Below, piece by piece: positions 55,518 to 64,000 of a DNA stretch of 64,000 nt. Origin of the DNA: Apostichopus japonicus (lineage: Eukaryota > Echinodermata > Holothuroidea > Aspidochirotida > Stichopodidae); contig NC_092578.1 in the NCBI RefSeq assembly GCF_037975245.1, positions 16,064,821-16,128,820 of the forward strand. Direction: 5' to 3'. Both the position numbers and the translations under genes were made by a program. Within the stretch, counting starts at the first letter, position 1; each line of letters starts with the position of its first letter. A model generated the notes under the pieces. That model did not search any database. It was given only the letters and a program-made list of their open reading frames with translations, and had not been told where the DNA came from.

Positions 55518-58500
55518 TTCCCTTCAAAAACCAGTCTGAAAAGTCATCCTCGTGACGAGGAGTAAATTTTGCCGAAACTGATAGTCGGCATATTTGGACT
55601 GTGGAAGACACACAGTGTTTACATGCCGGACTACGATAAAGCCTTGAAATAGCCACGAGAAACTTGGTCATTCGACGACCAGCTATTGTAGAGTAGTAAT
55701 AATATAGTCACCAAGTTTTACAATGTCTACACAGCAAGCATTTGTCCATCAACCGAATTATTTTGTTGTACTCTGAATTTATAGTGATATATTGTCACAT
55801 TACAGCTCTTCTACCAGACTTGAAGGCTAATGTATATGGAATTTTGCAGCAACAGGCAAGGAAATATGAATAGTTGCTTATGTTCACTGTACCATCTAGC
55901 TTGGAATGCAGTTTCTTGCAGTCCTTAAGTCATCCCTGCAACATTTTGTGTGTGAGCAGGATTAGCGGTTCTGACATTGATGGAAGTGTACTATGCTTTC
56001 AATCGAGCCCGTTGGATCCTGACAATTCTATATGCAGGTTTCATTTCGTGCACTCACTTTCGATTTTGTGAATGGTTTTGTAATATATGGTGTAAGTTCA
56101 TCGATAATTTTCAATCAATGATGGCTGTAGATAAATAATGCAGAAGTTAACATTTTAGAGCACTAATTGCTTCAGTTTTTTGTAAAGCTGGGAAAGGGAG
56201 TGGGGTTGAGGAAAGGGGTTTAGAGGGGGTAAGGCAGAATTGTAGTCTGGATGCGTAGTCTGAATGAAATAGATGCTTGGAGTCTGATTGAAACATGTTG
56301 CCATGTGTACGACTCCATTGATGGGCTCCATATTACATAGCTCCTGGTATTTAGTAGGACATATTTCTAGTAGGACATGCAGAGCTATTCTGTGGCTCTT
56401 TGACATTCTCCATTCTCTTGAGAAAGTCTGTTTTCTGTAAGCTGACAGAACAGCTAGAGGTATGGATGAAAAAGTTCATCTTCAGAACTTAGTGATTTCA
56501 CTAAATTTAAATCCATTTCTGGAAATGGGCCACATTCTGTTTCAAAACAGAAATTTTGCACAGAATTTATTTACCCGCATCATTATACCCAATGTAAAAA
56601 TTCAATGTAAGGGTAGAAATGAGATCATCTTTCGTATAACGATTGCAATTGAGCCTGAAAGGTTGGGTCATGTGACTTGCATGTTAGTCAGTGGTTGCTA
56701 TGCAGCATATTATATCCCAGCATGCAGTTTCCCCCCAGATCATTCATAATTCATGATGTAAATATATAATGTACTGCTTGCATGGAAATACAAGGAGACA
56801 TACTCTCATTGTTTGTAATCCATTTATTTTTGTGTGACCACATCTTTATGAAATTTTTAATTTGTGAGATTTAATACATATTTACATACCCTAATAGAAT
56901 AAAATTCCCAAGAGAGTTGTGGTTTCTTTAAGTATGAAAAGACAAAGTCACAGAACATTACTATACTAGGTTATACTTTCATTTAAATTTAATAACTTGT
57001 ACTGAAATATTGATATTATATACTGCTTCAGCTTTTCAGTTTTATAGATACTTTCACCAATTTCATGAGAGTGTTTTAAGCAATATTGTAATACTGCCAC
57101 CTATCCATACATACAATTTTTGCACACTGGTAAACCTGAGCCAAGTTTTGAGGTCAGTTTGTATACCTGTGTACCTCTGTTTATGAAGGACAACCTACAC
57201 TTGTTCTGCAGGGATGCACCCAGGATTTCATAAAGTAGAGGGTTTGGCCTTGGGGGTAGGATAGGGAAGGGGTGGAATCTAACTCTCATGTTGATTCTGA
57301 GGTATATATAAACCATAAATTATATCAATTGGTAGGTACCAAGGCTTGGCTGCACTAATAACAACCTTTCAATTATTTTGGAGAGGGGGCAGGGTTTGTA
57401 CAACAACGTTGTTTAACTCACGTCACACCTCTGCTGACCCCCAAGTAGCCCTTGAAATATTCTGTTATTGCACACAGTAATCCGTTACAAATTGATATCC
57501 AAAAGTGAGCCTCAAACCAAGATTTTTGATGACATAATTCACAGGAATATCAAACGTTATTTAATATTTCAGATCCTTTTGGTGGGTCCAACAAAAATGT
57601 TAAAAGAAATTCAATAGCAGTACTCTTGTATTTGTTAATATAGTTGCATGACAGATTTAATCCCATTTAAAATACAGAAATCTTTTACAACCGATACAAT
57701 AGGTAACTTCCAAAATGAAAATGGGAATATACAATGGCTCCAATCTTTGTATAGAAGCTTTCTCTTGCAGACTTCGTCTCAGTTCATTTTCCTTCAATAC
57801 GATATGAGTCGAGGTAGTTTTTATATCCTATGTGAGGAATAATACAAAATTACCCATAACCGAAAGATGTAAATATTTTAAGAAACTTTTATACTCTTTT
57901 GAGTTACACAATTCAGAGCAAAAAGCACTTAACCACATGACACTTGACAATAGGAGGAACACTTGAAGCACACATTCATTGAAATAGGTCTATGGACACT
58001 GAACAGCTTCATCCAACCTCACTGAGAAACATAACCGATGTTAAAGTCAGCTGAATGCAAAGATAACGTCAATCCAAAGTTTGAACTTTTTTTGCCTCTA
58101 AAATTTGACGAAGGACCGCTCTCCTTAAACCTCTCGCATTGCTAGTCTGGTCGAGATAAACCTCCTGGGAATGAGTTTTGTCACTGCAGGAATAAACCGT
58201 TGTATCCCGTAGCATTTGCTTATGTCTGGTCAAGGCAATACTCTGTGACATCGGTCAACCAGTGTCTGGTGTCCGCAGAACGAAGGAAATTGGTCATAAA
58301 CAGAAACAAATTTGGAAGTGAAGCTAGAAGACGATTCTGTCCATCAAGCAAGTTCAGAGCCGTCTTAATTTTAGTGTTTGCTACGTCCAGTCAAGGCAAC
58401 ACATTTTATCTGTTCTATTCCCTCTGTTTTCCAGCAGTTGAAAGCCATCGATATTTACATTTCATGATTGCAAAGTTTCCGGTGATTGTTTTTCGTTTGT

Positions 58501-58625
58501 GTTCCTCCATCTCATGGTTACTGCAATTCCCAAGAAGCCGATGGAACATCTCTTTTCTTGTCTGGTTGTATTAGTTCCGTTACAATGCAAAGAGTTAGGA
58601 TAACACGGCTAACCCCCCCCCCCCT
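55518..58625. other. convergent 3' region of RPA3 and MIOS
   Basis: RPA3 3' UTR with AATAAA at 56898-56903, and MIOS 3' UTR on the other strand with AATAAA (read on minus) at 56823-56828. If both are used the two messages would overlap by about 75-100 bases. Frames at 58069-58251 (minus) and 58200-58574 (plus) fall in this UTR and are not recognised. Confidence 0.45.
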
Positions 58626-58722
58626 TCAAGTGTCCATGGAGTCTAGTGCGGGAAACGCTCCCACCGTGTCTAGCTGCATACACTTACATACACATCCAGT
58701 GACAGGACATTCGGAATGTGTG
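58626..58722 (-). CDS. MIOS: MIOS last exon
   Basis: Completes Ser and encodes THSECPVTGCVCKCMQLD, a short tail ending LDSMDT and TGA. Acceptor TTTTGCAG. Confidence 0.96.
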
Positions 58723-61700
58723 CTGCAAAAGAAAAGGCGGGAAAAAAAGAAAAAAACTGGTCAAAAATCCTGGAGAGACTTAGGCTGAGCACGAAAAGCT
58801 CCTGAATAAAGAGCAGGGTAAATATAAGCGTTTACATTTTGAAAAGCTCATTTTCCCGTAGATAGTTATAAAAGATTGAAACCACTTTGATTTTTAAAAA
58901 TAAAAAAGCTGCTCAACTTTTTGAGGATTTGTTTAGCAATTCGGTCACATCTGCATATGGAGGGAGGGGGAGTGGGGGGGGGGAGAGGGGAGCATCAAGA
59001 TTGGGGCACCAATTCCCTCTCCCTCCACATGACCCCCTATGATGCTGCCACTTTATGTAATACAAACAGGCTATCACTACCGATTCTACTGTTCCTACAA
59101 ATCTGTTGAGCTGTCACATGACAGTACTGTGTGTAAAAAAAAACATGTCCTGAATGGGTTGCCTATCGTACGATCGCCACTTACCTGAACCAATCCCGAA
59201 GGTGACAGCCATGTCCACCATGTCTACACGACTGACACCAGGTGAACCATACATCAAAGCTGGCCTTCACCGCATTATCTCCTGCAAGAAAATAATAATA
59301 GGGCATTTATATAGTGCCATACATGAAACGATATTCTATGGCGCTTTACAAGGAAAAACTAAAACATACAAATAAACAGAAACAGCAACAAGAGAGAAAA
59401 GAGAAAAAATTGGATTACTTGAAGGCCTTATTAAAGAGAACTGTCTTCAGACCTTTTTTTGAAAAAGAGAAATGTGGATTGGTCAACAACCAAAATAAGC
59501 AGACAAAACAGAAAAAGGAGCACTTTGATTCAAATTGTATTATACCTGTACTGTACCAAACGAAGGAAACGACCAAATAATCATTTCCGGTCTGTGATGA
59601 AATTTGGAAATGGGTGACTTGATTTTCTTATTCCATTATCTAATTATTAAAACAACTTGTTTGTGCCAGCTTGGTTGCCATGGTGTTGAAGAGGAAGATT
59701 TTGCCTTCGCTTGGTTATTTGAGAATGTGGTTGGATGTCGGAGTAAACTCTCAACCATCAGGTGTAAGGGGAAAGGGGGTGGGGGGATTAAATGGCAGAC
59801 TCGGGATAAGGAAAGGGAGAGGTAATCTAAGGAGAAGAAATATGTAGGCTGGAGTGAGATGGTAGAATCTCCCCCCACTCCCCCCAGAGAGTATTTATCC
59901 GGGGGATGTTCTAGTGAAAAGCTTGGGATTTATTCACCTCTATAGTAACTGGTACATTTAAGACCTCTACAAGTGATACTTTCTGCTGTCCCTTTGTTAT
60001 TTCATACAAAACTATATCCTCTGCTTTTCAGCATTAAGTAGTAAATACACAACTAGCCTAATGTATGATCTCATCGAAGATGCTTTACACTTGTTAAAGA
60101 CATCTCTCGGGCAAATATACTCTAGGAGGGACATTCACAATTGCTACAAAGGTAATCTCCTACAAATATGACATGAAATAATGAAATATGAATTGCATTC
60201 CTTATCCTAAGTATGACCTAAGCTTAACTTGACATGAATAAACTTAACTAAATACTCAAAAATATACAAATATCCCTCATGAACAAAGGCAGGTGACCCT
60301 CTTACCTCCCCCTGTACTGCTCTGCAATGCCTTGCTTGATTTATTCCTTTGAGGTAAAAGCTTTGAGGTTCCTGAAGTAGTGCCCATATTCATTTGACAT
60401 AGAGAGCACCGGGGGAGTGGCTTCCTGCAAACATAACAGGCCTTTGGCTGAAACAGGATTAAAGGGAAAAATTTAAGATGAATAAAAAAAATGGTTGCAT
60501 TGCTTTAGACAAATTTTAATTATCTTCAAAATCAAATTAAATATACATTACAGGTTTTTCGAAATAAGAAAGTAAAACCTGCATTATCAAGACCTTCTTA
60601 TTCAATAATGCAGTACATTTTGTCTATGCTATACTTTATATTGTGTGAGTCATACTATGATCGGGGTAATACGATACCAAACAGCACTTTACATGGGTAT
60701 TGGGACTTATTAGATTTCACCTGTACGGGTAAGACCCTCGGGTCGCTACGTGCTTCGGACAACCCAAGGTTTTGGTGTAATCAGTACCTCACATTCGATT
60801 AATCGGTAACGAACATTTGATTGATCGGTACCGCACATTCGATTGATAGGTACCGCACATTTGTTTGATCGGTACGGTACATTTGTTTCACGGTATCGCA
60901 CATTCGATCGATCTGTATCGCATATTCGTTTGATCGATACCGAACATTCGATTGATCAGTAACGCACATTCGATTGATCGGTACCGCACATTTGATTGAT
61001 CGGTACCGCACATTCAATTGATCGGAAAGAAAACGAACGAGTCACCTTCAACGTGGACTGGCCCCGGCCACCGAACCTCATGTGCGAGCCTCCGCTTTGG
61101 ATTGATCTCGAGGAGAGGAGAGAGGGAGAGACTGGACTGGAGCAGAAATGACAATGAACGTACGTCTGTTCTGGGACTTTCTTACGAGAGTCGATGGCAT
61201 GGAGAAACATGTCAAATTTGGCTCTGAGGAAGAAGAAAAAACAGTAGACGACAATGTTATTGTGAATAGTCGTATGCATTCTTCCGGTTCATTTTTCGGA
61301 AAGGAAAAATGGAATTTCCAGGAGTTCAAGGTGGAGCTTAACCTTCTTTCATCATATGCTTACTGATTAATAATTGTAACATTTCCTGTGACTTGTGGGG
61401 GTGGGGGGAAGGGGGGGATTGATTTTGGAGGGTACCCACACTAAAATACTTGTAACGATAAGTTGCTTGTTATATGCCCTCGTAAGATGAGAATTGTAGA
61501 AGAACTGTTTTGTTAAGTTTGCAATTAACCTTGCTGTGCTCAAATTCTCAAATGGCCAAATGGCTTAACCACCATCAAAAAAGTTTTTCCACTTTATTTA
61601 TTGCAACTTTGTCATAGCTACCTAACTATCCAGACATTTTTTTATATATTTTATTCTGTAAATAAACCTATACGTTTGGGTAAGACTGAATAAGAGAATA

Positions 61701-64000
61701 TTTCAAGAGAGGAATCAAGATGTTTGTTAACCAGAGGCGTAGGAGCCCAATTTGATTTGGGGGGGCTGTAACGACTTGCCTGAAAAAAATATAACAAAAT
61801 TTTTCGCACGCTCCACGCACGTCCAACATGTTAAGGTGCATATCGTATAGGCATGCATCGGTTATTACATTGCATGCCAATAACATACGATCATTTTCCG
61901 TGTTATTACCATTCCATATTGGTTATAATTATTGGGGAAGTCGTTACAATACTAATGATCATAATAATATAAGTTTAACCATTGAAAAACACATTGTTAA
62001 ATTATTTGCCCGAAAAATTCTCAGCATATTGCCCGCATTTTCACAAACATTTTTGGTTGGGGGGACTGCAGCCCCCTTGCCTCCTACGCCTATGATGTTA
62101 ACCAAGGGCGGCGGAAGCACTTTTAATCTGGGGGGGCATCGAGATCTCTTACTGAAATATCGCTGACCTAATAAGGTGATCAAGAGTACAATTTTTATGT
62201 AGAAAAAGGGCACATTTTTAACCTGAGGAAAAGTGGGGGGCACGTGCCCCCCCGGTTCCACCGCCCTTAATGTTTACCCTACCTCTGATGCCAGAGTCTC
62301 CACGTATCGAGTAGTCTCCGATATATTTGCATCCATTGCTCCACTTTCTTGTCCCTGATGAGTTCTGATGCATGCAACACCACACAGCTGACCGATTGCA
62401 CATCGCATGTCTAAAAACATGGCATAAAAAATAATAATAATAAAAAAATAATAGTAATAATAATAATAAAAAATAAAAAAATAAAATAAAAAATAAAAAA
62501 ATCAAATTTTAGGATAGCATAATTGGGTCACCTAAGAGCAATTGTACTATAAGACCATTTTCCTAAATCTGTTTGGTTTTACATATTTAATATGTGCAGC
62601 ATCAGGTACACTTACAGGAATGAAAAAAAATAAAATATGAAGATAAAAACACTGTACAACACATTGGACCTACCACACTTTTACAGCAGATGTACAGGCC
62701 TAGCCTACTCTACACATAACAATCGAACCTGACGTTTATCACTGTCATCAACTTTTGAAGATATTGATGATCTTATTTCATATTTTTTAGGCATTTAAAC
62801 TTTTATGAAATTGTAGAAATGATTGATGTTTTTTTTTTATCTTTTTTTGTGTGCTTGCTGCTTTTGAGAGATGTTTCTTGGAAAATGTACATGTTTGAAC
62901 TTGAAGCAAACAAGTTTGATTCCACAGATGCACAACTATCATAAAAGTTTTAAAAACATTTTCAACTTTAAAAGCACGATGCAGCAAAATACGAATACAC
63001 CCATGTTTATTGGTAGTTTATAAGCTTCATAAATAGTGAAAGTTTTAACTCTAACTTGTCGCAGGTCAAAGAGGAGAATGAAAATTGAAAAATAAAGAAA
63101 AAAAACAAAACATATTTTGCATCAATGTGCATCTATGATGTTACACTTGCTTGCATACAAAGTTCCTTTTCTGTACAACAATTTCAACCAGAAATATCTG
63201 GAGAATGCTATGCATGAATTCTAGGCATATTTTAACCATGACTTTGTTTCCTGGTTTGCAAGACAAAAATAAATTTACAAATGAACTGTTTCGTTTAAAC
63301 TTTCACAAACTGGTTATAATGAATAGGCTATCAAATTATGATATTTAATTATTTATTTACATATATAGTTTTTGTTGCACTCACATGATCCAGATAACTC
63401 TGCAGTAGTTCCAAGCCACTACCTTTAGTCAAGCCGGTGACCAGCACACCTGCCAGATTACCATTTCGTATGATGCTAGTGGATAGCTGTTCTAAATATT
63501 CACTCAAATGTTGGTCGTTCAGATAAAGGCAGGCAAAGCCTATTCGGTCTTCAATTTGCATCTCAGCCTCTTTCTATAGAGAGAAAAAAAAAAAATGAAA
63601 ATTGTTTATGTAAACATCCTTTACAAATGAAAACACAAGAAAGGTCACCACAGAAATATAAAGTGTTTAAGAAAGACGTTGTATTTAAATATAGCAAATA
63701 TCAGCCTTGGCAGAAACCTACCAAAACTGATATTTAAAGTCTTGAGAAAGGTCTGTAACTTGTAAGGAGCAATATCAAACTAAAGCCTAAACCTACCACA
63801 ATTTGCTAGTAGAGATACTTAGCCTAGCTTACTCTGCACAACAGAAAACATTACTAAAACTTTCATCATCATTAACTATTTGGGGCTAAATACTGGTTAA
63901 TTGTGCAATTTTGGTGGAAAAGAAAAGAGGTTAAGAAAGTTAAGCTGTACAAGTTCGGAAAAAACATATAATCTTTATTGTGGTAAATAACTTACAAGAA
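58626..64000 (-). CDS. MIOS: GATOR2 complex subunit MIOS (C-terminal 276 codons), partial at right edge
   Basis: MIOS is part of GATOR2, which opposes GATOR1 and so promotes amino-acid-dependent mTORC1 activation at the lysosome. Minus-strand exons: 63385-63573, 62283-62410, 61046-61223, 60306-60447, 59185-59281 and 58626-58722, all GT-AG with agreeing phases. They encode an alpha-solenoid end (GVLVTGLTKGSGLELLQSYL, LLDTWRLWHQR) followed by the C-terminal zinc-binding region: CHFC, CYVCRKPLPRCSLCQMNMG, WFTWCQSCRHGGHGCHLRDW and CPVTGCVCKCMQLD. The order and motifs match human MIOS (875 residues); the WD40 propeller and most of the solenoid lie beyond the right edge. All zinc ligands seen in the human motif are kept. 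Confidence 0.96.
59185..59281 (-). CDS. MIOS: MIOS exon (WCxxCRHGGH block)
   Basis: 97 bases: DNAVKASFDVWFTWCQSCRH then GGHGCHLRDWF. This is the most conserved part of the MIOS RING-like end, shared in form with WDR24 and WDR59. Confidence 0.96.
60306..60447 (-). CDS. MIOS: MIOS exon (zinc-binding core)
   Basis: 47 codons plus one base: PKACYVCRKPLPRCSLCQMN, then a variable SK-rich loop ending SSTGG. Acceptor GTTTCAG, donor GTAAGA-like (GTAAG). Confidence 0.95.
60783..61023. repeat. 22-bp minisatellite, 11 units, next to a MIOS donor
   Basis: Unit GGTACCGCACATTTGATTGATC with point variants, eleven units over 241 bases (one is 21 bases). It ends about 22 bases from the donor of exon 61046-61223. 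Confidence 0.9.
61046..61223 (-). CDS. MIOS: MIOS exon (first zinc-binding CxxC)
   Basis: Completes Arg and encodes 59 codons, AKFDMFLHAIDSRKK to GGRGQSTLK, with CHFC. Donor GTGACT is weak at +4 to +6. The intron sequence after the donor stays open into the 22-bp array. Confidence 0.93.
61734..62095. mobile_element. hAT-like miniature element, ~362 bp
   Basis: The ends AGGCGTAGGAG (61735) and CTCCTACGCCT (62081-62091) are mirror images. TGTTAACCA occurs just outside both ends (61725-61733 and 62096-62104), a target duplication of 8-9 bases. Poly-G follows the left end. Confidence 0.68.
62103..62269. mobile_element. hAT-like miniature element, 167 bp, abutting the previous one
   Basis: The ends CAAGGGCGGCGGAAGC and GGTTCCACCGCCCTTA are mirrored. 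Flanks ATGTTAAC (62095-62102) and ATGTTTAC (62270-62277) match at 7 of 8. Contains GGGGGGCACGTGCCCCCC, a perfect palindrome. Ends 7 bases before the donor of exon 62283-62410. Confidence 0.68.
62283..62410 (-). CDS. MIOS: MIOS exon
   Basis: 42 codons plus two bases, starting TCDVQSVSCVVLHASEL and ending RRLLDTWRLWHQ. Acceptor TTTTAG next to an A-rich (minus T-rich) microsatellite, donor GTAGGG. Confidence 0.95.
62425..62505. repeat. A-rich AAT/AAAAT microsatellite
   Basis: AATAATAAT and AAAATAAAAA runs. On the minus strand it precedes the acceptor of MIOS exon 62283-62410. The poly-F/L/Y frame read from it is an artefact. Confidence 0.85.
63385..63573 (-). CDS. MIOS: MIOS exon (alpha-solenoid end)
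   Basis: 63 codons in phase 0 at both ends, KEAEMQIEDRIGFACLYLND through NLAGVLVTGLTKGSGLELL to LDH. Acceptor CTATAG, donor GTGAGT. The human counterpart has NLEGILLTGLTKDGVDLMES. Confidence 0.95.
63574..63987 (-). other. MIOS intron at right edge
   Basis: No exon recognised; AT-rich sequence. Confidence 0.5.
63996..64000 (-). CDS. MIOS: possible 3' edge of the next upstream MIOS exon
   Basis: A GTAAGTTA donor on the minus strand (63988-63995) directly follows bases TTCTT. Ending in CTT it would join in phase 0 with KEAE. Only five bases are visible. Confidence 0.35.

Larger units (their letters stand above)
58723..63384 (-). other. MIOS introns (between the listed exons)
   Basis: Apart from the 22-bp array, the two hAT-like elements and the A-rich microsatellite, the introns show only poly-C/G tracts (58614-58624, 58975-58990, 59870-59885, 61400-61420) and no other gene. 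Confidence 0.5.

Noticed and set aside
58069-58251. Alternative MIOS C-terminal exon on the minus strand
   Set aside because: MIOS already ends at 58626 with a complete conserved tail; the frame lies in the 3' UTR and has no recognised similarity.
62218-62505. 95-codon minus frame with poly-Phe/Leu/Tyr signal-like start
   Set aside because: Antisense of an A-rich microsatellite running into a real MIOS exon in another frame.
1-64000. CRISPR array, operon, phage or integron structures
   Set aside because: The tandem repeats have no spaced identical repeats with unique spacers, genes are intron-containing, and no prokaryotic signals were found.

Overview
This window is animal nuclear DNA: AT-rich, with multi-exon genes, long repeat-filled introns and GT-AG splice sites. 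The genes and the abundant AGGCCTA-type words, poly-G/C tracts and small TTAA- and hAT-type transposons suggest an invertebrate deuterostome. An echinoderm is the most likely guess, but this is inference. No prokaryotic or viral gene system was seen.

Five genes are supported by exon-by-exon reading. Left to right they are: (1) the first coding exon of ribosomal protein L27 (RPL27, minus, 59-139, runs off the left edge); (2) a complete 8-exon ceramide synthase of the Hox-like-domain class (CERS, plus, 5471-33576, 374 codons, closest in motifs to vertebrate CERS5/6); (3) a two-exon UMA-domain protein, UMAD1 (minus, 46386-47933, 166 codons); (4) replication protein A 14-kDa subunit RPA3 (plus, 52944-55517, 124 codons); (5) the C-terminal third of MIOS, the GATOR2 subunit (minus, 58626 to beyond 63573, 276 codons visible). 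Splice phases are compatible at every junction read.

The right-hand block UMAD1-RPA3-MIOS matches the neighbourhood of these genes on human chromosome 7p21 as I recall it. UMAD1 and RPA3 are divergent (head to head) and RPA3 and MIOS converge tail to tail. The UMAD1-RPA3 interval holds an E2F-type site and a YY1-type site. The products act in different processes: ESCRT-I-linked sorting, single-strand DNA binding, and amino-acid sensing to mTORC1. The linkage is therefore probably ancestral or regulatory rather than a pathway cluster.

The rest is repeats. There are five copies of one ~350-370 bp element with TTAA ends, two of which flank UMAD1 exon 1, and two further TTAA-type element families. 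Several hAT-like miniature elements have 8-bp target duplications, including nested sets at 2987-5000 and 61734-62269. There are also two tRNA-derived SINE pieces, a decayed LINE 3' end, and several minisatellites: a ~780 bp AT-only array, a 13-bp G-rich array, a 22-bp array next to a MIOS splice donor, a ~41-bp array downstream of UMAD1 and a 171-186 bp triplication. Most open frames longer than 60 codons in the introns and flanks are chance products of these repeats. No previously undescribed coding system was identified; the points of interest are gene linkage, repeat biology and possible regulation.
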